Positions 1 to 6,214 of a DNA stretch of 7,281 nt are shown here, one piece after another. The stretch spans positions 1 through 7,281 of the forward strand of contig DUTO01000210.1 in the NCBI GenBank assembly GCA_012842035.1, given 5' to 3'. This DNA is from Clostridia bacterium. GTDB lineage: Bacteria; Bacillota; Peptococcia; DRI-13; DTU073. Every line of letters starts with the position of its first letter. The stretch's first letter is position 1. Both the position numbers and the translations under genes were made by a program. The notes beneath the pieces were generated by a model, which had not been told where the DNA came from, did not search any database, and saw nothing but the letters and a program-made list of their open reading frames with translations.

Positions 1-2
1 AA

Positions 3-551
3 ATTGTAAACTTAATTCTTGTTTTATATGCCCTTTCTTCTTCTTTAATGGTGGGGCGGTCGGTGGAATCGGCTTTTAAAGAATCTTTAAAAGACCTCGC
101 TTTACTTTATCCTGACTCCCAAATGTATATTATTCAAGAATTTACTTATATTGTGCGACGTTTGGAGATGAATGAAACAATTGAAGAGGTGTTGGCTGAT
201 TTTGCTCAGCGAGCCCATTTAGAGGACGTGGATAGTTTTGTCGATGTTTTTGTGATTAGTAAAAGAACAGGGGGCAATATTGTGGAGATTATTAGGAATA
301 CCTCTGCCATTATTGGGGACAAGCTCCAAATCAAACAAGAGATTGAGACACTTTTAGCGCAAAGAAAGTTGGAGCAAAAAATCTTGAATATGATGCCTTT
401 AGCTATGATTTTACTGCTTACGTGGACAACGGGTGATTATATGGAGCCGGTATTTACGACATTAGAAGGACGCTTAATTATGACAGTTGCTGTTTTTTTG
501 TTAGGCTTAGCTTCTTATCTTTCGCAGAAGATTATGTCTATCGAGGTGTAG
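3..551 (+). CDS. TadB-like type II secretion F domain protein, 5' truncated
   Basis: This is the C-terminal part of an inner-membrane platform protein of the Tad/type IVb pilus machine, which couples the cytoplasmic ATPase to pilin assembly. The frame is open to the first base, and the residues before Met at base 48 (reading LVLYALSSSLMVGRSVESAF) look like the start of a T2SF domain helix. The ATG at 48 is therefore almost certainly internal and the real start lies upstream. About 183 residues are visible. A soluble helical part includes the RTGGN motif typical of T2SF/TadB proteins, followed by a long amphipathic helix, then two membrane segments near the C-terminus (around ILNMMPLAMILLL and LIMTVAVFLLGLASYL). 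The next gene starts 3 bases after the stop and encodes a related protein, which is the usual TadB-TadC order. The family call is motif-based; TadB rather than TadC rests on gene order. Confidence 0.85.
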   Translation: MVNLILVLYALSSSLMVGRSVESAFKESLKDLALLYPDSQMYIIQEFTYIVRRLEMNETIEEVLADFAQRAHLEDVDSFVDVFVISKRTGGNIVEIIRNTSAIIGDKLQIKQEIETLLAQRKLEQKILNMMPLAMILLLTWTTGDYMEPVFTTLEGRLIMTVAVFLLGLASYLSQKIMSIEV

Positions 552-553
552 GA

Positions 554-1423
554 ATGTTTCGTCTTTTTTTGGGGGTAGTGGTGCTTTTACTTAGTTTTTT
601 ATATTTTCAATCTAGGCATAAATATGAGGAGTTTTTAGAACCACTTCAGCAAGAGGAATACCCTTTGCGCCAAAGTTTTTTACCCATGGGGCATTTTCTT
701 TTGCAAACTATAAAGTATCCATACAAAACACCATATGACTTTAAACTTTATAACAAATTAGCGGAGTTATATGGTTATAAACAAGCGCAATATTATTTGC
801 AAGTTTATTGGGCAAACAAAATAGGTTATCTTCTGTTAGGTATTTTGATTTTAGCTTTTTTTCTGGCAGTAATGGCAGAGCCGGATTTAATAATGCTTAT
901 TTTTTGTTTAGTAGTGTTGCTTGCTGTTTTTTTTGCTCCTGACTATGAAATCAAAAAGAAAATAGCAGAGAGAAATTTATTAATGCGCTTAGACTTTCCT
1001 GATTTTTTAAATAAACTTACGTTACTGCTTAATGCGGGGATGACCATTACTAAAGCTTGGGAAAAGATTGTGTTTAATAATCAGAAAAAGACACCTTTTT
1101 ATGAAGCAGTAGAAATAGTTTTACAGGATATACAGCAGGGTAAGTCTGAAACTCAAGCTTTAGAGGACTTTGCCAGAAGGTGTAGAGTACCGGAAATAAC
1201 AAGGTTTACAGCGGTAGTACTACAGAATCTCAAAAAAGGTAATGCGGAATTAGTGCCGGTATTAAGACTACAGGCCAATGAATGTTGGACGATGAGGAAA
1301 AATGCGGCGAAGCGATTAGGTGAAGAGGCTTCCACGAAGTTGTTATTACCGATGATGCTAATGTTTATAGCTATACTTTTAATTGTTGCCACTCCGGCAA
1401 TATTGGCTTTAAAGGGCTTATAA
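554..1423 (+). CDS. TadC-like type II secretion F domain protein
   Basis: This 289-residue inner-membrane protein is the probable second platform subunit of the Tad pilus machine, partnering the TadB-like protein encoded just upstream. Visible layout: an N-terminal membrane segment (residues 2-18), a soluble stretch, a membrane hairpin (about 91-108 and 111-128), a cytoplasmic T2SF-like helical domain from about 145 to 260, and a C-terminal membrane segment (263-286). The T2SF signature is seen in FPDFLNKLTLLLNAGM (148-163), which matches the 'lp.fl..la..l.aGmsi..A' pattern of the family, and in the later GEEASTKLLLPMMLMF region, where TadC proteins have a conserved 'a..a..kl..Pl.l.f.p' pattern. 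The start ATG lies 3 bases after the previous stop, with GAGGTG at 543-548 as the ribosome binding site. Length is normal for TadC. It cannot act as a full secretion system alone; the ATPase is outside the window. Confidence 0.87.
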   Translation: MFRLFLGVVVLLLSFLYFQSRHKYEEFLEPLQQEEYPLRQSFLPMGHFLLQTIKYPYKTPYDFKLYNKLAELYGYKQAQYYLQVYWANKIGYLLLGILILAFFLAVMAEPDLIMLIFCLVVLLAVFFAPDYEIKKKIAERNLLMRLDFPDFLNKLTLLLNAGMTITKAWEKIVFNNQKKTPFYEAVEIVLQDIQQGKSETQALEDFARRCRVPEITRFTAVVLQNLKKGNAELVPVLRLQANECWTMRKNAAKRLGEEASTKLLLPMMLMFIAILLIVATPAILALKGL

Positions 1424-1433
1424 ATAGGGGGAA

Positions 1434-1440
1434 GGAGGTG
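1434..1440 (+). promoter_or_regulatory. Ribosome binding site of the Flp1-type pilin gene
   Basis: GGAGGTG lies 6 bases before ATG 1447. The longest reading frame would begin at GTG 1438, but that codon sits inside this site, so the ATG at 1447 is the better start. The stretch 1427-1446 is purine-rich and G-rich, which fits a strongly translated major pilin. Confidence 0.8.
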
Positions 1441-1446
1441 GTGGGG

Positions 1447-1653
1447 ATGCGTAAATTATTAAAGAGATTGTGGCATGAGGAAAGTGGGATGGGCACTGTG
1501 GAAATAGTGATTATTGTTGCTATCTTGGTGGGGGTAGCGCTCTTATTTAGAAGCCAAATCACTAATTTTGTTCGTGCTGCCACGGATAAGGTTTTTGATA
1601 CAGACATAATTGATGAATCAATAAATGCAGGTGAAGAGAAGATGGGGAAATGA
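1447..1653 (+). CDS. Flp1-type type IVb prepilin (probable major pilin)
   Basis: This small 68-residue protein is the likely main fibre subunit of the pilus. It has a short positively charged leader (MRKLLKRLWHEESG), a prepilin peptidase site after Gly14, the required glutamate at +5 of the mature protein (G14, then MGTVE, Glu19), and a hydrophobic helix at about 20-36 that would hold it in the membrane and later form the pilus core. The ESGMGTVEIVIIVAILV stretch closely resembles the Flp1-like pilin family of clostridia rather than the proteobacterial Flp pilins with an EY pair. The mature protein is about 54 residues, with a short charged tail. ATG 1447 was chosen over GTG 1438 because the latter lies in the ribosome binding site. 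The stop overlaps the next start (ATGA at 1650-1653), suggesting translational coupling. Processing needs a prepilin peptidase encoded elsewhere. Confidence 0.88.
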   Translation: MRKLLKRLWHEESGMGTVEIVIIVAILVGVALLFRSQITNFVRAATDKVFDTDIIDESINAGEEKMGK

Positions 1654-3539
1654 AGATTTTTCATAATAACCGAGGGGCTATTTCTGTTTTCTTAATTATA
1701 ATTTTTCTGGCGTTGTTGATGTTGGCCGGGTTAATTGTAGATATTTGCAGAATAATGGTGGCGGAAAGAAAAGTACAGAACGCTTTAGATACTGCGGTAC
1801 GTTCTGTTTTAGCCGAATATGACGAGGAACTAGTGGGGCAATTTGGTTTATATGGGGTGGCTTTTGGAGGGAAAGAAGAGGGGTTACAAAGGTATTTTCG
1901 TGTTAATTTGTTGGAGCGACATCAAAAGTTTAATTTTATTAATTACGAAATTAACAAAGTAGAACTAAGTAGTTTCGCTCAGCAAAGCATGTTAAATGAT
2001 GCTCTTTTTAAGGAGCAAATTCGCCAATATATGAAATATAAAGGGCCTCTGTTACTTACTGAAAATATTACTGCTGTTTTTTTAAAAAGCTCTTTAACCA
2101 AAAAAGCTAATTTATTAGATTTGGGCCAAGAAGCTTCCCGTGACTTTAAAAAAATTGAGCAAAGTAAAAAACTATTAAATGAAGAAATGAAAAAAGTAAC
2201 AGCTTGGGCTAAAGGTAGGGCCATTGAAAAAATAGTAACGATAGACAATATGAAAAGCGGTGTGGCTGATTTAAGTGAATTAGTACAGCGCTTGCAAGAA
2301 AAAACAGAGTCTGCCAATAATCAATTTGTGGAGATAAAGGAAGAAACTGAGCAGCTTTTATCTGAAGAAGAGCAGGGTTTAGAAAAGGGGCAAGGGTTTG
2401 CGAATGAAGAAGATTTAGAAAATTTAAAAGAAAAATTAAATCATTGGCAAGACGATTTAGATTTTAATCAAAGGCTTTGGGAACAAATTGCTGCTTTAGA
2501 AAAAGAAATGGCTAATTTAGATCAAAAAGATATTGCTAGCAAAGCAATTTTAGAACAGCAAAGAAGACATCTTTATGACCAATTACGTCCTTTAGAGTCC
2601 TTAGACCTCTTGTCTGATTCCGGGGTACAGGTTCCTTTGACTTCCCAAGAGATAGAGACGAAAAATAATTTAGTACAAACTTTAAAAGAGCTAACCGGGC
2701 GGAAAATTTCTGCAGATAATCCTATTACTTTATTAATCAAGTCGGAGTATTTTGGGGCAGCCAATCAAGAAAAACTTTCGGAAAAAGCTGATGCTTTTCT
2801 GACATTAGAGCTTGAGCAGGACTTAAAAAAAATATCTAAACATAATGACTTAGCTGAAAATGTTGGAGCTAAAATTTTCGGTTATCTTAGTGAACTTAAT
2901 CAGCGTATTCAGGAAGCCGCTCAAAGTGGTAGAGATAAAACTTATCTTACAGAGTACATTATGGATAAGCATACCTTTGTTACTTCACCGGTGAGTCGCG
3001 GCCATTATTTTGAGCAAGGTGAAGTAGAATACATACTTTGTGGCAATAATCATGAATCGCTAAATATTACGCAGATTTTTTTGCAGATTTGGAGTATGCG
3101 CTTGGCGATAAACGCCGTAGACTATTTTACTTTTAATCCTGTGCCTTCTTTCAGTGTTAGATTAGGGCAAGCTTTAGTAGGAGGATTTATTGCTGCCACC
3201 AAAGATATGCTTGATTTGTATGGCGGAAAAGACGTTCCTGTTTGCGCAAGTTTGGGAAAATTACCGGTTAGCCTCTCTTATTCTGACCACTTAAGATTAT
3301 TACTGTTGATGCAAAATGAAAAGACACAGTTAGAGAGGATGAGGCAATTGATGCAAATAAATATAAGGCAGGTGCAGCCTGATTTTGAATTGAAAAATCA
3401 TGTCACTAAGTTTACGGGAAAAGCAGAGGTAACAGTAAATTTATGGTTTGCTCCCCTTTTACAGCTAGATAAATTTGGTGTAAAGCAGATTCAGGGTAAT
3501 AAATATTACCTAACAAAAACGTCTGCCCTGAGCTACTAA
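1650..3539 (+). CDS. DUF5702-like, TadG-type membrane-anchored protein with coiled coil
   Basis: This 629-residue protein has one N-terminal membrane segment (about 11-32) and a large domain that is probably extracellular. The start NRGAISVFLIIIF, followed by VDICRIMVAERKVQNALDTA, is typical of TadG/DUF5702 proteins of clostridial Tad loci. Residues about 150-320 are rich in Lys, Glu, Gln and Leu with heptad-like spacing and are probably coiled coil. The C-terminal part carries patterns I associate with DUF5702: GEVEYILCG (457-465), a helix with QIWSMRLAINAVDYF, and YSDHLRLLLLM followed by RMRQLMQINIRQ. Unlike the neighbouring pilins, position +5 after the Gly9 candidate site is Phe14, not Glu, so it may stay membrane-anchored. 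ATG 1650 overlaps the pilin stop by 4 bases, and no strong separate ribosome binding site is seen. Its exact role is unknown; a surface or assembly part of the pilus is inferred from position. Confidence 0.78.
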   Translation: MKIFHNNRGAISVFLIIIFLALLMLAGLIVDICRIMVAERKVQNALDTAVRSVLAEYDEELVGQFGLYGVAFGGKEEGLQRYFRVNLLERHQKFNFINYEINKVELSSFAQQSMLNDALFKEQIRQYMKYKGPLLLTENITAVFLKSSLTKKANLLDLGQEASRDFKKIEQSKKLLNEEMKKVTAWAKGRAIEKIVTIDNMKSGVADLSELVQRLQEKTESANNQFVEIKEETEQLLSEEEQGLEKGQGFANEEDLENLKEKLNHWQDDLDFNQRLWEQIAALEKEMANLDQKDIASKAILEQQRRHLYDQLRPLESLDLLSDSGVQVPLTSQEIETKNNLVQTLKELTGRKISADNPITLLIKSEYFGAANQEKLSEKADAFLTLELEQDLKKISKHNDLAENVGAKIFGYLSELNQRIQEAAQSGRDKTYLTEYIMDKHTFVTSPVSRGHYFEQGEVEYILCGNNHESLNITQIFLQIWSMRLAINAVDYFTFNPVPSFSVRLGQALVGGFIAATKDMLDLYGGKDVPVCASLGKLPVSLSYSDHLRLLLLMQNEKTQLERMRQLMQINIRQVQPDFELKNHVTKFTGKAEVTVNLWFAPLLQLDKFGVKQIQGNKYYLTKTSALSY

Positions 3540-3561
3540 AAGGTATATAGGGGGCACGAAC

Positions 3562-4581
3562 ATGGTGAGAAAGTGGAGAAAAAGAAATAAAGGTTCTCTT
3601 ACTGTGGAAGCCTGTATTGCTCTTCCTGTCTTTTTGGCATTTTTTTATTTATTGCTTTTTTTTACGAAAATAGCTTGTATCAATATTGTCTTGGATCATG
3701 CAGTTAAAGAAACGGCTCGGCAGTTAGCTGCAGTATCATATCCGCTTAGATTTTTCAATGAACATCTTGACCTAAAAATTGCTGAGGGGGATCAATTATC
3801 TAGTTTTTTGTCCCAAGAAGCGGAGAATATTGAAGCTATAGGTCAGGATATGTTGGATAAGTCGTTCTTGGAAAGTATTTTAACGGGTCAAGTACAAAAA
3901 CTTGATTTAAAAAAAATGTGGGATGAGGTTAAAAATCAAGTAAAAGATGATGGTTATAATTTAGTAGAAGGCGCACTTCTGGAAGCTTTATTGGAACCTT
4001 ATTTGGCTTTAAAAGGAGCAGGTCAGTATTATTTAGCGAGGGAAATTTTAGAACAGCAACTGGAAAATAGTTCTCTGGACTTAGCTAAACTTAATTTGAC
4101 TTTAGTCGAATTCCCGCAAAGTAGTGCCGAATATCAGTATAAAAAAGATGTATTGTGGTATCGGGATTTTGCCTTAGAGCCGGATGTAGACTTTAGTAAA
4201 GATGATGTTGTGCTTCAGTTAGAATATCAGGCTGTTTTGCCGGTTCCTTTTTTAGCTGTACAAGAAATTCAGCTTTGTCATCTTGCTGTGGAGCGGGCTT
4301 GGTTGTATGGAGGTAATGGTCTCTATGCTGCTAATCGTGCCGAAGAAGGGATCGACTTTACGAAGTATAGTAAGAGGTCTTCAGGGTCGAAAGGGGAAGA
4401 GGAAAATCAGGAGGATGAGAGAGAATATGTGTATCTTTGTCGTTCTCCTACCGAAGTGTATCATCGCTTTCGCGATTGCAAATATATTTACGATAAAACA
4501 GGTGTGAGAAAAACAAGTTTAGAGGAAGCCAAAGAAAGGGGTTTGCGTGCTCATGCTGGCTGTCCGGAATTATTTAAATAA
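3562..4581 (+). CDS. TadE-like pseudopilin with C-terminal putative zinc-binding tail
   Basis: This 339-residue protein has a basic leader (MVRKWRKRNKG), a prepilin-type site after Gly11 with Glu16 at +5 (SLTVE), and a membrane helix (about 17-40), so it is a probable minor pilin processed like Flp. The body is mostly helical. The stretch VLPVPFLAVQEIQL, followed by VERAWLYG, resembles the beta-rich end of clostridial TadE-like proteins. The tail is distinct: after a charged linker (about 270-287), residues 288-339 fit the small motif seen at the C-termini of many Firmicutes surface proteins and nucleases (VYxTxxGxxYHxxxCxxL...SLxEAxxxGxxxCxxC). Here it reads YHRFRDCKYI, then SLEEAKERGL, then HAGC. 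Candidate ligands are His301, Cys306, His331 and Cys334, with His replacing the usual first Cys of CxxC. The ribosome binding site is AGGGGG at 3549-3554. The 3' end overlaps the next gene by 29 bases. Confidence 0.8.
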   Translation: MVRKWRKRNKGSLTVEACIALPVFLAFFYLLLFFTKIACINIVLDHAVKETARQLAAVSYPLRFFNEHLDLKIAEGDQLSSFLSQEAENIEAIGQDMLDKSFLESILTGQVQKLDLKKMWDEVKNQVKDDGYNLVEGALLEALLEPYLALKGAGQYYLAREILEQQLENSSLDLAKLNLTLVEFPQSSAEYQYKKDVLWYRDFALEPDVDFSKDDVVLQLEYQAVLPVPFLAVQEIQLCHLAVERAWLYGGNGLYAANRAEEGIDFTKYSKRSSGSKGEEENQEDEREYVYLCRSPTEVYHRFRDCKYIYDKTGVRKTSLEEAKERGLRAHAGCPELFK

Positions 4582-5209
4582 AGGTAGTTATACTATTGAG
4601 GCTATTTTGATTATGTCCATCTTGCTGCTTATCCTTTTTTTGTTGTGTTTTTCTTTTATGTTGATGTATCATCGGGTGCTTTTAACGAAGACAGCTTCTT
4701 TTGTTGCTCAGCAAGCAGTCAAGGAATGGCATCATGAGCAAGGTTTATATCATCGTGTTACGGAATTAGCGCAAGGAACAAAGACTTTTGTCCAAACAGT
4801 AGAAGGAGATTTGGCGGCAAGTATGGAGCCAAGGGAAGTGGGGGTAGTTTCGGGAGCGGGAATTACCGGAAAATGTCAAGTAATACAAAAAGAAGTTTGG
4901 GCTCAATTATATAAAACCATAAAAAAGCCGCAACAGACAACAGTAGAGGTCCAGTATCAGAGTGGTTTAATTACCCAAGAGATAAAAGTAGTGATTAAGC
5001 AGGAGGTAGCAGTGCCTTTTGGTCAGTTGAAAAAGTTTTTTTTCGGGAAGGATACAGTAGAGCTTGTGGCTGAAGAAAAGGCAATACTTGCAGAACCGGC
5101 AGAGTTTATTAGAAATGCAGATTTATTGATAGAATGTGCGGAAAGAGCAGGTCACAAGGTAAACTGGAGTGACTTGGGGGCAAAACTGGCTGGAATGGTC
5201 GAAAACTAG
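4553..5209 (+). CDS. TadE-like pseudopilin (second copy)
   Basis: This 218-residue probable minor pilin has a short leader ending NKG, a prepilin-type site after Gly11, Glu16 at +5 (SYTIE) and a long hydrophobic helix (about 16-38). Leader length and motif match the preceding protein exactly (NKGS-T-EA, Gly11, Glu16), which supports both the family call and the choice of ATG 4553. GTG 4547 in the same frame is an alternative start, 5 bases after the purine run AAAGGGG; ATG 4553 sits 11 bases from it. All other intact genes here use ATG. The mature domain is helix followed by a beta-rich part (EVQYQSGLITQEIKVVIKQE), and the end has PAEFIRN (182-188), which I have seen in clostridial TadE-type proteins. 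The start lies within the previous gene, so translation is probably coupled. No zinc-like tail is present in this copy. Confidence 0.8.
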   Translation: MLAVRNYLNKGSYTIEAILIMSILLLILFLLCFSFMLMYHRVLLTKTASFVAQQAVKEWHHEQGLYHRVTELAQGTKTFVQTVEGDLAASMEPREVGVVSGAGITGKCQVIQKEVWAQLYKTIKKPQQTTVEVQYQSGLITQEIKVVIKQEVAVPFGQLKKFFFGKDTVELVAEEKAILAEPAEFIRNADLLIECAERAGHKVNWSDLGAKLAGMVEN

Positions 5210-5236
5210 AAATAGTTCTAAGAACGGTTGCCGGAT

Positions 5237-5243
5237 AAGGAGG
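5237..5243 (+). promoter_or_regulatory. Ribosome binding site of the DUF6382-like gene
   Basis: AAGGAGG lies 8 bases before ATG 5252. It decides the start: the longer frame from TTG 5228 would include this site in its coding sequence and has no comparable site of its own. Confidence 0.82.
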
Positions 5244-5251
5244 ACGTTGTT

Positions 5252-6136
5252 ATGTCTCCCATAAAAAATAAATTACTGAAAGATTTTAAAGTTAATTTTG
5301 TTAAGGATATGGGGGGTAATTATTTAGTTATAAATATACCCCCACAACAAAAAAGAGTGCTTCACCAATTAGAAATAATTAATCGAAATTTACCTGTAGG
5401 GATTATTCCGATAGAAACAAGGGAAATTAATAATCAAACCATGCTTTATTATCGTCTAAATTCGTATCTGTCTCTTAGTTATTATTTAGAAAGGGAAGCT
5501 ATAAGCGGTGAGGAGTTAATTACAATTTTAGATGAGATTGTGCATATACTTATGCAAAGTAAAAATTATCTTTTGTCTGCATCTAGTTTTTTGCTTCATC
5601 CTGATTACATTTATCTAAATGCCGGGAGACAAGAGGTTTTTCTTCTTTATCTTCCGGTTAAATTACCGGGAAGTGTTAATGAGAACTTTAGAAAGTTATT
5701 CAAAAAAGCAGCTTCTTTTTGTGCAGATTCCCCGCAAAGTTTAGTTACCTATAGTGAAGAACAGCTTTTTAATCTGCAAGGTTTTCGGGAAGAAGTAATG
5801 AAGATGAAGTTATCTGTTTTCAAAAAAGGTAAAAAAACAAAAGAAAAGGCTAAGCCGTTTTGCTTAGAGCCGGAAGTTTCTTTATCCGGGGAGTTACCAA
5901 ATGAAGCAGAAGCAAAAACTTCTTTTTTAAAAAGGCTTACTTTAAAACAGAAAGTTATGGTTGGTTTTGGCTTATTTCAAATTATAATTAGCGTTGTTCT
6001 TCTTTTACTTTCTCCCTGGCTTAACTCTTTAGGGACTACACTAACTACTTATGGTGGTCTTGTTTTGTTGATTATGGCAATTAACCTATTACTTTTGAGG
6101 TTTCTTTCTTTAAAGTATCCGTATTTTAAATTATAG
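5252..6136 (+). CDS. DUF6382-like cytoplasmic protein with two C-terminal membrane segments
   Basis: This 294-residue protein has an N-terminal soluble domain (about 1-175) that resembles DUF6382, a family I know from the ends of clostridial Tad-type loci, often joined to an FHA domain. Recognisable features are the alternating strand pattern at 12-28, RLNSYLSLSYYLE (68-80), a helix with LITILDEIVHILMQSKNYLL, and LLHPDYIYLNAGRQEVFLLYLP (114-135). A lysine-rich, low-complexity linker (about 190-230) follows, then two membrane segments (about 235-256 and 266-284). No FHA domain is seen; the membrane pair takes its place. With so few hydrophobic residues at the N-terminus, the large domain is probably cytoplasmic. 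The gene follows the second TadE gene after 42 bases and ends the apparent pilus operon. Function is unknown; a link to the pilus ATPase or to signalling is inference from context. Confidence 0.7.
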   Translation: MSPIKNKLLKDFKVNFVKDMGGNYLVINIPPQQKRVLHQLEIINRNLPVGIIPIETREINNQTMLYYRLNSYLSLSYYLEREAISGEELITILDEIVHILMQSKNYLLSASSFLLHPDYIYLNAGRQEVFLLYLPVKLPGSVNENFRKLFKKAASFCADSPQSLVTYSEEQLFNLQGFREEVMKMKLSVFKKGKKTKEKAKPFCLEPEVSLSGELPNEAEAKTSFLKRLTLKQKVMVGFGLFQIIISVVLLLLSPWLNSLGTTLTTYGGLVLLIMAINLLLLRFLSLKYPYFKL

Positions 6137-6168
6137 GTAGCTAGGTTGTTTTCTGAAAATAATATAAG

Positions 6169-6177
6169 TGATATAAT
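6169..6177 (+). promoter_or_regulatory. Extended -10 promoter for the phospholipase D-like gene
   Basis: TGATATAAT contains a perfect TATAAT (6172-6177) with the TG of an extended -10 one base before it. No good -35 is present at 17 bases; TTGTTT at 6146-6151 is a weak candidate with a 20-base spacer. Extended -10 promoters often tolerate this. Transcription would start near 6184, about 30 bases before the ATG. The site lies in the gap between the pilus operon and the next gene, in AT-rich DNA, so a chance match is possible but the position is right. Confidence 0.6.
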
Positions 6178-6200
6178 CAAAAGAAGACGAACTACAATTT

Positions 6201-6206
6201 GGAGGT
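6201..6206 (+). promoter_or_regulatory. Ribosome binding site of the phospholipase D-like gene
   Basis: GGAGGT is placed 8 bases before ATG 6215, an optimal match that fixes the start of this gene. Confidence 0.82.
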
Positions 6207-6214
6207 TAGCCAAA

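Noticed and set aside
48..50. ATG at 48 as the true start of the TadB-like gene
   Set aside because: The same frame is open to the window edge with residues that fit the T2SF domain, and no ribosome binding site precedes the ATG.
1153..1664. Two minus-strand open frames opposite the tadC-like and pilin genes (1153-1392 and 1371-1664)
   Set aside because: They lie opposite well-supported plus-strand genes, have no ribosome binding site of note, and their translations show no recognisable domain.
1979..2764. Minus-strand open frames (1979-2317 and 2573-2764) inside the DUF5702-like gene
   Set aside because: They are shadows of the AT-rich, Lys/Glu/Leu-rich coding strand; the plus-strand frame is continuous and has family motifs on both sides.
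4283..4507. Plus-strand 74-residue frame within the first TadE-like gene
   Set aside because: It is out of frame with the region encoding the zinc-type tail, and the translated protein has no motif or suitable start signal.
5215..5225. Inverted repeat GTTC-TAA-GAAC between the second TadE-like and DUF6382-like genes, considered as a terminator or operator
   Set aside because: The stem is only 4 bases with no T run after it, and the next gene follows within 30 bases; a chance palindrome is likely.
5228..5251. TTG start giving an 8-residue longer DUF6382-like protein
   Set aside because: The extension encodes the AAGGAGG ribosome binding site of the ATG at 5252 and lacks its own site.
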